This document shows, piece after piece, positions 1 through 5,028 of a stretch of DNA of 5,028 nt. Position numbers and translations under genes: made by a program. The notes under the pieces are model-generated. The model made no database searches. It was given only the letters and a program-made list of their open reading frames with translations, and was not told where the DNA came from. Origin of the DNA: Planctomycetota bacterium (GTDB lineage Bacteria > Planctomycetota > UBA11346). Where the stretch lies: the NCBI GenBank assembly GCA_947470885.1, contig CANIXE010000195.1, positions 1 to 5,028 on the forward strand, written 5' to 3'. How positions within the stretch are numbered: position 1 is the first letter of the stretch; every line of letters begins with the position of its first letter.

Positions 1-540
1 TATCGCCGCAGGCCGCCAACGGCGGCAACCACAAACCGTCCCAGGACCCTGGGCCGTGGATGATAGCCCCGCCCGCCGAAGCATGCGCTCCGCCCGTTCC
101 CGCTGGGCCGGCGTGGTGGCCCGCGCCTGCAATTTCGCCGCCTTGGCCCGCACCGGATTCAAATCCACATAGGCCATGCACACCGTCAAAGCCGTCTGGT
201 CCAACAACTGTACCGACACATAACGCCCCTCCCCAAAGGCCCCGGAACACTGGTCCTCCCGATTGGCCCGCCGACTGATGTGCTCCTTTATGGCCTTCAT
301 CCCCCTGCCCAAATCTCCCAGGCGCAGCCGTTTCACCGCCACCCAGGCCGCATTCCCCGCCTGATACCGGATTCGGGCATCGTCCGGCAGTATCCCCGGC
401 CCATCCGCCAGGAACTTCTCTGTATATGCCCGTCCACCATCAGCGAACGACCTCCTTGTCCGACCACCTCGCCAACCCAGTCAGAGCGACAAACCTATGC
501 GCAATTCCGCAGGGGCGTCCCGGACATAGCGGTGAGGCAC
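1..540 (-). pseudogene. Decayed Y1 (IS200/REP-associated) transposase, middle part
   Basis: Read on the minus strand, this stretch gives a recognisable but broken transposase of the Y1/HUH family related to IS200 and REP-associated (RAYT) enzymes, which cut and join single-stranded DNA with a catalytic tyrosine. From about 510 to 443 one frame reads ...ALTGLARWSDKEVVR and then hits a TGA stop at 442-440. The similarity resumes as WWTGIYR, then shifts by one base near 420 into the frame EKFLADGPGILPDD. That frame stays open to the window edge and contains the best family matches: MKAIKEHISRRANREDQCSG (300-241), the segment around FGEGRY where the family usually has FWEGRY, and AYVDLNPVRAK. The N-terminal part with the HUH histidines is not seen upstream of about 540. 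The 3' end leaves the window. The stop, the frameshift and the missing N-terminus make it a pseudogene. Family assignment rests on remembered consensus, not on a search. Confidence 0.75.
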
Positions 541-614
541 TGATCCATGGACCTCTCGGAAAACTTAACCGCTGGGCACCTTGTTGATGTACTCCGACGT
601 TCCAGGGTAAGGCC

Positions 615-1556
615 ATGACCAACGAAGATCTGGGTGAAGTCAGCGAAGACCGGGGGTTCAAGGCCCTCTTTACCAGTTATCCCATGGAAACCCTGGAGGT
701 ATTCGCCCCTGAGGTGCTGGCCGCCCATGGCGGTCGTCCCCAGCAGGTGGAGGCCCTGTCCCAGGAGGCCCCGCTTCCGGACCTCAAGGATCCCAGTCGC
801 TTTCTCGACATTGCCCTCAAGGCGACCTGGGCGGATGGCTCCGAAGAGATCGTGGTCCTGATTGAACACTGGTCCGCCGGCCGCAAGGTCGATCTCCGTC
901 GGGTGAACTGGTACGTGGCCGATCTGGGCCTGAAGCATCCGAATGCCGGCATCGATTCGGTGATCCTGGTGACAGAGCCGGACCTTCCACCCGTCTCGGG
1001 TTACTACGCCATGACCGTGGCAGGTCGCATCACCCAGTCCCTGGATGCCAAGGTAGTTCAGTTATCCGAAGCGGACCTACCCCTGCTCCGTGCTCTGCAA
1101 AACCGGGTCGCTGCAGTGCTCATGGTCTTGACCATCCGTGACCACATCGAAGCCGTCTTGACCGCCTTCGAAGCCCTGATTCAAGCACCCGGACCAGACG
1201 ATGATCGGCGGCGTTTCCTTCCCTTTCTTCTGAAACTGGCTAGACTCACACCCGTTGAACGCAAGTTCCTGCGTCAGAAAGCCCGAGCGAGACCCACCAT
1301 GGTGACCTTTCTGGATGAAATGATCGAAGAAGCAGAAGCCAAGGCCAAGGCCGAAGGGGAAGCTAAAGGCAAGGCCGAAGGCAAGGCTGAAGGCGAGGTC
1401 ATAGGTAAGGCCAAGGGACTCATTGGCGCCATCCGTCACGCGGTCTCTCGCGGACGCATGTCTGTGGATATAGCCCGTGCTGAAATCGAAGACTTGATCC
1501 TTGCCGGTGAGATTCCAGCTGATCTTGGCCAAGAAGCGCTGAACCTGATCGGTTGA
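615..1556 (+). CDS. Rpn family recombination-promoting nuclease / PD-(D/E)XK transposase-like protein
   Basis: This 313-residue protein looks like a member of the Rpn/transposase-like PD-(D/E)XK group. Characterised members (E. coli RpnA to RpnE) are DNA endonucleases that raise RecA-independent recombination, and related genes are implicated in phage defence. The N-terminus (D12, FKALFTSYPMETLEVFAPE, 15-33) has the typical opening. The nuclease core is seen at residues 64-100: D65 in FLDIALKATW, then VVLIEHWS with E84, followed by the family-like DLRRVNWY. Most relatives read EHQS, and the usual glutamine is tryptophan here (W86), so activity is uncertain. Residues 240-268 are a Lys/Glu/Ala/Gly-rich charged linker with KAEG repeats, common near the C-terminus of this family, followed by a small helical tail. 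The start is supported by AGGG seven bases before the ATG at 615. The gene stands alone, flanked by transposase remnants, and is visibly less GC-rich than the genes after 2264, which fits horizontal acquisition. It appears intact. Confidence 0.8.
   Translation: MTNEDLGEVSEDRGFKALFTSYPMETLEVFAPEVLAAHGGRPQQVEALSQEAPLPDLKDPSRFLDIALKATWADGSEEIVVLIEHWSAGRKVDLRRVNWYVADLGLKHPNAGIDSVILVTEPDLPPVSGYYAMTVAGRITQSLDAKVVQLSEADLPLLRALQNRVAAVLMVLTIRDHIEAVLTAFEALIQAPGPDDDRRRFLPFLLKLARLTPVERKFLRQKARARPTMVTFLDEMIEEAEAKAKAEGEAKGKAEGKAEGEVIGKAKGLIGAIRHAVSRGRMSVDIARAEIEDLILAGEIPADLGQEALNLIG
1341..1394 (+). repeat. In-frame KAEG/KAKA coding repeat in the Rpn-like gene
   Basis: Residues 243-260 of the Rpn-like protein are encoded by degenerate 12-base units of the type GGCAAGGCCGAA and GGCAAGGCTGAA, giving the repeated tetrapeptide KAEG. 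The unit length keeps the reading frame, so gain or loss of copies would lengthen or shorten the charged linker without breaking the gene. Such linkers are typical of this family. Confidence 0.6.
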
Positions 1557-1847
1557 GGTCTTCAACGTCTTCACGGAGCCTTCCGTATATGGCGGCTGAG
1601 TGTCGGGTTGGCTGCGGGCAAGGGCTGCTTGGCCTTTGATGACCGAACGAGATATGGAATGCATCGCCTCCAAGGTCCCGTGGTGGTGCGACCATCCTCC
1701 AGGCAAAATCCCGTCGGACCCATAGAGCGGGCACCGGCGAGATGTTCCAGAAGCCACTTGATCAAGGGCCCGCGCAAGTGATCCACCTTCTGTTCACACC
1801 TACGCACTACTTCCGTCGGTTCTCACCTGTACCTGACCCGCGATGAA
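1557..1847. other. Unassigned intergenic stretch after the Rpn-like gene
   Basis: I find no gene I can defend in these 290 bases. All minus-strand frames were read for the missing transposase N-terminus (HUH and YHC-type motifs) and none shows it. Minus-strand frames running through here are open mainly because they continue antisense to the Rpn-like gene or lack any family motif. A weak 5-bp inverted repeat, ACGGA-GCCT-TCCGT at 1573-1586, lies 17 bases after the Rpn stop but has no following T-run, so it is not a convincing terminator. The stretch is probably decayed mobile-element DNA. Confidence 0.4.
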
Positions 1848-2078
1848 TTATGCCGCGCGCATCGCAAACAGCGGGCACCGAGTGCGGATCCACGCCACGC
1901 CCCGGCGGGCCGCTTCCACCCGGCGTACCGCCCACGACCCCAGGGCCCCCACCCCGGCGAACATCCGCCACCCCAACATTGAGGCCAGCCAGTCCTCCAC
2001 CCGCAAATCCAGGCGGGCCAGGATCGGCGCCAGCCGAGGGTCGATGCGCCCCCGTACGGTGCTTTTGGTCACTGACAT
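1848..2078 (-). pseudogene. C-terminal remnant of a Y1 (REP-associated type) transposase
   Basis: The minus strand encodes a 76-residue open frame from an ATG at 2078 to a TAA at 1848. Its sequence RIDPRLAPILARLDLRVEDW, then LASMLGW and RGVAWIRTRCPLF, resembles the C-terminal tail of the same transposase family as the left-hand remnant, where an IPxxLAPILxRLxL...W motif follows the catalytic core. The core itself is absent: no HUH motif and no EHISRRANRED-type segment lies upstream of it up to the hairpin region. It is therefore a truncated copy, although the remaining frame is intact. The in-frame ATG is probably only an internal methionine of the original gene. It lies upstream, in transcription sense, of the middle fragment at 1-540, the reverse of what one interrupted gene would give. 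A free-standing small gene is possible but less likely. Confidence 0.6.
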
Positions 2079-2089
2079 GGTTTAGACCA
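2078..2089. promoter_or_regulatory. Near-palindrome TGGTTTAGACCA, possible operator
   Basis: The 12-base sequence TGGTTTAGACCA matches its own reverse complement at 10 of 12 positions. It also lies within a wider perfect 6-bp inverted pair, TTGGTC at 2065-2070 and GACCAA at 2085-2090. It lies about 30 bases upstream of the candidate promoter for the binding-protein operon, a position where a regulator could bind. It also touches the start of the transposase remnant, so it may equally be leftover element sequence. Sites of this size occur by chance. Confidence 0.2.
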
Positions 2090-2119
2090 AATTTATTCCC
2101 CCAAGCAAGCCAGCGCCAA

Positions 2120-2149
2120 TTGCGTTTTCCAGGTTCAACCATGTATCAT
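2120..2149 (+). promoter_or_regulatory. Possible sigma70-type promoter for the binding-protein operon
   Basis: TTGCGT (2120-2125) resembles a -35 box and TATCAT (2144-2149) a -10 box, separated by 18 bases. The area is locally AT-richer than the flanking DNA and is the best such pair between the transposase remnant and the ATG at 2264. It would give a leader of roughly 105 bases containing the hairpin at 2200-2224. Both boxes deviate from consensus, so this is a candidate only. Confidence 0.35.
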
Positions 2150-2199
2150 GCCTAGCCGATACTCTGTGGTGGGTCATCTCAATCACCGGGGCACCCGCC

Positions 2200-2224
2200 A
2201 ATTCCCCTGGGACACCCGGGAATT
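2200..2224 (+). promoter_or_regulatory. Hairpin in the leader of the binding-protein operon
   Basis: Perfect 7-base arms AATTCCC (2200-2206) and GGGAATT (2218-2224) enclose a further GGG-ACA-CCC stem and triloop. Together they form ten base pairs with a two-base CT bulge on the left side. It lies 39 bases before the ATG at 2264. No T-run follows, so it is not a classic intrinsic terminator. It could be an RNA leader structure, an operator, or a barrier stopping read-through from the left. The function is unknown. Confidence 0.4.
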
Positions 2225-2263
2225 CCATCTTGAGACAAGCCGTTTGCCGGGAACGCTGGACCC

Positions 2264-3205
2264 ATGCCCTCCACCGCCCGCCGTGATCATGTTCCGACGG
2301 GTGGAATCTGGACCTGGCTGAAGGCGGCCCTCCTGCCCTGGCTGGCGGTCTGGGCCGGGGCGGCGGAGCCAGCGCGGGAGATCCTGGTGGTACGACCAGA
2401 CCTGCCGCCGTTCGCCGAGGTGGCCGCGGCCCTAGGTCGGGAGCTCGGACCTCGTTACCGCCTAAGCGAGTTGCTGGTGGGGGCCGAAGGTGGTCGGACC
2501 CGGATCGGGGAACTGCGCCCAGCGGTGGTGGTGGCCCTGGACAACCAAGGCCTGGCTGAATCCCGGGCGGTCGCTCCAGGACTGCCGGTGCTGGCCGCCA
2601 TGGGCCTGGGCCTGCGCCAGGAGAGCCGCAACGGCGGCGGGGTGGATTACGAGGTCGCCCCGTTCACCGTCCTGACCCGGTTCCAGGGCAACGTCGCCGC
2701 TCCCCTGGGGCGGGTCCTCGCCCCCTGTTGGGCGGATGCCAAGGAGGACCTGGAATTGGCCGCCCACCAGTTGTCCCGGGCGGGCATTTCCCTCGAACCC
2801 GTGGTCCTGGCCAAGGACGGGGATCCCCCCACCAATACCGCCGCCGCCCTCGCCCGCTGGCTGCTCACCGTGGAAAAAAGCGGGGCCCATGCCGTTCTGG
2901 TGCCCGCGGACAACCGTCTGGTGAACCTGCGGACCCTGCCCGATTGGCGGGCCGCCGCCCGCCGCCTGAAAATCCCCCTGCTAACCACCACCGAGGCCCT
3001 GGTGGACCGCAACCTGGGCCTGTGCGCCTTCGCCGCCACCCCGGATCCTGAGGGCATCGCCGCCCAGTTGGCGGCCCAGGTCCAGGCCGTGGTGGAGGAT
3101 GGCCGACCGCCCGCCGCGTTGGGCTTTGAACCACCGGTCACGGTGCGCGTGGTCCTGGACCGCATGCTGCTCCGCCGCCTGGGCCTGGGGGTTCGGGAAC
3201 CATGA
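2264..3205 (+). CDS. Secreted ABC_sub_bind-family (type 1 fold) periplasmic binding protein
   Basis: The 313-residue product looks like the ABC_sub_bind (PF04392, TrpX-like) family, extracytoplasmic binding proteins with two Rossmann-like lobes. Residues 15-35 form a hydrophobic export segment, IWTWLKAALLPWLAVWAGAA, with likely cleavage near A33-A37 and no lipobox cysteine. ILVVRPDLPPF (40-50) is the first strand of lobe one, RPAVVVALDNQGL the segment that usually reports the bare-numbered site, and GAHAVLVPADNRLVNLRTL (207-225) matches the family's VDALWLPPDxTVV motif. TPDPEGIAAQLAAQVQAVVEDG (259-280) and the C-terminal FEPPVTVRVVLDRMLLRRLGL match the usual ending (VxLxLNLxTAxxLGL). The binding motifs are diverged, so the ligand cannot be predicted. 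The ATG at 2264 has only a weak purine tract (GGGAACG). No earlier in-frame start fits better, and it places the signal segment naturally. The stop overlaps the next ATG (ATGA), implying co-transcription and coupled translation. No permease or ATPase lies beside it, which argues for sensing rather than import. Confidence 0.7.
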   Translation: MPSTARRDHVPTGGIWTWLKAALLPWLAVWAGAAEPAREILVVRPDLPPFAEVAAALGRELGPRYRLSELLVGAEGGRTRIGELRPAVVVALDNQGLAESRAVAPGLPVLAAMGLGLRQESRNGGGVDYEVAPFTVLTRFQGNVAAPLGRVLAPCWADAKEDLELAAHQLSRAGISLEPVVLAKDGDPPTNTAAALARWLLTVEKSGAHAVLVPADNRLVNLRTLPDWRAAARRLKIPLLTTTEALVDRNLGLCAFAATPDPEGIAAQLAAQVQAVVEDGRPPAALGFEPPVTVRVVLDRMLLRRLGLGVREP

Positions 3206-3933
3206 ACGGCGGTCCCGTTTTTTCCTTGGCCAGCTTGCTGCTTCTGGCGGTCACGGAAGCCGCCACCGCGGATCTGGTGGCGTTTCTGCCCCGGGCCGAT
3301 TCGGCCATTAGCCACGAGCGGGCCCTCCGGGAGGATCCGGCCCTAGCGGGACTGGGGATCACGGTGGTCCTCCGTTGGCGGGCCTTCGCCGAAGCGATGG
3401 CCACGAGTCCGGCGGCGATCGCCGTGGCGCCCTCGGGAATCCTCCTCGATTCCGGGTGGACCCCCCTGCGTCAGGGCCTGCGAAATGGCGAGGATCACGA
3501 GCGTCAGTCCCTGGTGGCCATCGATGGGGCGGTGGATCTGGCGGGCCTGACCCGGCGCACCGTGGCCCTGGTCCAGGAGAGCCAACGGGAACAAGGCCTG
3601 GCCTGGCTGACGGGGGCCTACCCCGACCTGCCCCGGGACCTGACGGTTCGGCCCGTGGCTCGGCCAGAAGATCTGTTGCAGGTCCTGGGCCTGGATTTGG
3701 CCGGGGCGGCGGTGCTCACCGCAGCCCAGACCACCGCCGCCCGGGAACGGTTCCCAGGCAGCCTGAAGGTTCTCGCCCACAGCCGCCCCCTGCGCCTGAT
3801 GGTGGTGGCCTGCCGAGCCCCTGGAACGGCGGCCCGGGCCCAGATCCTCGACCGCCTGGGCCAACCGGCCCTGGAAGCCCTGGGGCTGACGGGATTCGCC
3901 CCGTTCACCGGGCCGGCGGTGCCATGGCCGTGA
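3202..3933 (+). CDS. Short PhnD-like (type 2 fold) periplasmic binding protein
   Basis: The 243-residue product begins with an export signal (hydrophobic SLASLLLLAV, about 8-17, then TEAATA, cleavage near A23). The rest has the layout of PhnD/phosphonate-type binding proteins: an early loop (RWRAFAEAM, 58-66) followed by AAIAVAPSGILL (71-82), then LVAIDGAVDLAGLTRRTVALVQESQREQGL, which corresponds to the family's vv...sgi..l.dLkGk.va.v...s..G pattern. Near the end, GAAVLTAAQTTAARERFPGSLKVLAHSRPL fits the loop reporting G.vDa...... followed by lrvl..S..ip. It is shorter than typical PhnD proteins (about 300 residues) and its pocket residues are not conserved, so the ligand is unknown. The assignment is from pattern only and a search is needed. 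The ATG overlaps the upstream stop by four bases (ATGA), so translation is probably coupled. It runs convergently into the histidine kinase gene and overlaps it by 29 bases. Confidence 0.55.
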   Translation: MNGGPVFSLASLLLLAVTEAATADLVAFLPRADSAISHERALREDPALAGLGITVVLRWRAFAEAMATSPAAIAVAPSGILLDSGWTPLRQGLRNGEDHERQSLVAIDGAVDLAGLTRRTVALVQESQREQGLAWLTGAYPDLPRDLTVRPVARPEDLLQVLGLDLAGAAVLTAAQTTAARERFPGSLKVLAHSRPLRLMVVACRAPGTAARAQILDRLGQPALEALGLTGFAPFTGPAVPWP

Positions 3934-5028
3934 CCACCGGCAGGGCCAGAACCGCGGTGGCCCCCTGACCCGGACCGGCGCTGGTCAATTCCAACGTGCC
4001 CCGCATCTCAGCGACCGTGGTGGCGCAATAGTGCAATCCGAAGCCGTGGCCCTCCGCCTTGGTGGTGAAACCGTGGGCGAACAGGCGATCCCGGTCGGCC
4101 ACGGCCACGCCGGCGCCGGTATCGATGATCTGCAGCACCGTCCGTCCCGGAGCCGGGGCGATGCGCACGGTCAGCACCCGGGTCGCCTCAGGCACCGAGT
4201 CCATCGCCTCCTTGGCGTTTTTGATCAAGTTGGCGATCACATGGCCCAGGCGACTACGGTCCGCCAGCACCGGGGCCGCGGCCTGGTATTCCCGGACCAG
4301 GCGGATCCCCCGGCGACGCAGGGCGGCATCATGGAGGAGAAGCATGTCATCGGTTTCCTGGGGGAGGTCCACCGCCTGGAGAAATGGCTTCGCCGCAGCG
4401 TGGGCCTGCTGGACCGCGAGGACATCCCGGATGAGGCCCAAGCGACGCTCCAAATCCTCCAGGCCGACCCGGCGGGCGTCGTCCTGGGCGGCTAGGCCTT
4501 CCAGGACCAAGACCACCAACCGGGCCAGATCTTCGCCGCCGGCCCCCGGCAATCCCCCCTGGAGACGTACGATCAGGCGGCGGGCGCTTTCCCCCAAATG
4601 GGGATCCGGACCCCGACGCAGGGCATCCAGGCTGACCGCGACCCCGGTGAGGACATTGCCGATGTTGTGGAGGGCGCCGGTGGCGATCTCCGCCTTGCCG
4701 GCGGCATTGGCCGCCTCCAGCAGTTCCTGTTGAACCTGCTCCAGTCGACGGGATCGTTCCTGGATCCGATCATCCAGCACCCGGTTCTGTTCCTCGATGG
4801 AAACGATGGTCCGACGGATCGCGGTGCGCATCCGATCGAAACTGCGGGCGAGGACACCCACCTCATCCTGGGCGGCGATATCCACCTCCCCGTCCAATCG
4901 ACCGGCGGCCATGCCCTCGGCGGCGTCGGTGAGCAGCCGGATCGGCCGGGTGATCCGGCTGACCACCATGGAAACGATGAGGATGATGCTGAGATCCACC
5001 CCGGCGATCCGCACCGCGGTCTGCCAGA
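3905..5028 (-). CDS. HAMP-domain sensor histidine kinase, 5' end outside window
   Basis: This is a transmembrane two-component kinase that would autophosphorylate on a histidine and pass phosphate to a response regulator not seen here. Numbering from the GTG at 5014: a hydrophobic segment (LSIILIVSMVV, 8-18) leads into a HAMP domain (about 19-72, with RPI and the EVGVLARSFDRM signature). A coiled coil (about 73-104) follows, then an H-box-like EIATGALHNIGN with H116. The ATPase domain has the N-box HVIANLIKNAKEAMD (258-272), G1 DTGAG (298-302), F-box LFAHGFTTK and G2 GHGFGLHYC. The H-box lacks the usual SHELRTPL and reads LHNIGN, a variant known in other sensor kinases. The frame is open past the GTG to the edge (WQTAVRIAG), so the true start and any periplasmic sensor domain lie beyond 5028. 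The C-terminus (stop 3907-3905) overlaps the PhnD-like gene tail to tail. The facing binding proteins suggest it may read their ligand state, but this is inference. Confidence 0.88.
   Translation of the reverse strand, partial: WQTAVRIAGVDLSIILIVSMVVSRITRPIRLLTDAAEGMAAGRLDGEVDIAAQDEVGVLARSFDRMRTAIRRTIVSIEEQNRVLDDRIQERSRRLEQVQQELLEAANAAGKAEIATGALHNIGNVLTGVAVSLDALRRGPDPHLGESARRLIVRLQGGLPGAGGEDLARLVVLVLEGLAAQDDARRVGLEDLERRLGLIRDVLAVQQAHAAAKPFLQAVDLPQETDDMLLLHDAALRRRGIRLVREYQAAAPVLADRSRLGHVIANLIKNAKEAMDSVPEATRVLTVRIAPAPGRTVLQIIDTGAGVAVADRDRLFAHGFTTKAEGHGFGLHYCATTVAEMRGTLELTSAGPGQGATAVLALPVVTAMAPPAR

Noticed and set aside
280..543. 87-residue plus-strand open frame over the transposase remnant
   Set aside because: It is proline-rich and low complexity, and antisense to recognisable transposase sequence.
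495..938. 147-residue minus-strand open frame
   Set aside because: It runs antisense through the Rpn start and nuclease core, with no motif. The transposase remnant uses a different frame.
1077..1757. 226-residue minus-strand open frame
   Set aside because: It is mostly antisense to the Rpn-like gene. Its middle is the mirror of the KAEG linker (phenylalanine/leucine/glycine-rich) and no family motif is seen.
1848..2155. Plus-strand frames of 80 and 101 residues beginning near 1843-1850
   Set aside because: They are proline/arginine-rich and antisense to the transposase C-terminal remnant, with no supporting ribosome site or motif.
2647..3315. 222-residue minus-strand open frame
   Set aside because: It is Arg/Ala/Gly-rich, as expected from an antisense frame of a high-GC gene. 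The opposite strand encodes a recognisable secreted binding protein.
3934..3960. Inverted repeat CCACCG/CGGTGG just after the PhnD-like stop as a terminator
   Set aside because: It has a six-base stem with a 15-base loop and no T-run, and it lies within the kinase coding sequence. It is expected by chance in such GC-rich DNA.
3375..3968. 197-residue plus-strand open frame
   Set aside because: It is a Gly/Pro/Arg-rich shadow in the second frame of the PhnD-like gene, without signal peptide or motif.
4059..4733. 224-residue plus-strand open frame
   Set aside because: It is antisense to the kinase ATPase and H-box regions, which have clear conserved motifs on the minus strand. The composition is Arg/Ser/Ala-rich.

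Overview
The window is high-GC bacterial DNA. It carries genes for two exported periplasmic-binding-type proteins and a membrane-anchored histidine kinase with a HAMP domain, which points to a Gram-negative bacterium. A proteobacterium is the best guess, because the Rpn-type and Y1-type transposase-like families seen here are common there. No ribosomal or other lineage marker is present, so the genus cannot be named.

Left part (1 to about 2080) is an accessory, mobile-element-rich stretch. It holds one intact gene, a 313-residue Rpn/PD-(D/E)XK nuclease-like protein (615-1556, +). On each side lies a decayed minus-strand piece of an IS200/REP-associated (Y1, HUH-type) transposase. The left piece (1 to about 540) matches the middle of the family and is broken by a stop codon and a frameshift. 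The right piece (1848-2078) matches the C-terminal tail. Their order is inverted relative to a single interrupted gene, so they come from two copies or from a rearrangement. The 290 bases after the Rpn gene (1557-1847) hold nothing I can identify.

Middle part (about 2080-2263) is a short intergenic region. It has a possible sigma70-type promoter, a compact hairpin and a near-palindrome, all upstream of a two-gene operon.

Right part (2264-5028) is much more GC-rich and densely coding. Two plus-strand genes overlap by ATGA. The first encodes a secreted ABC_sub_bind-family (type 1 fold) protein and the second a short PhnD-like (type 2 fold) protein. A minus-strand HAMP/histidine kinase gene, cut by the right edge, converges on them and overlaps the second gene by 29 bp. 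No permease, ATPase or response regulator lies in the window. The simplest reading is a sensory locus in which two diverged binding proteins supply ligand information to the kinase. That link is inferred from gene order only.
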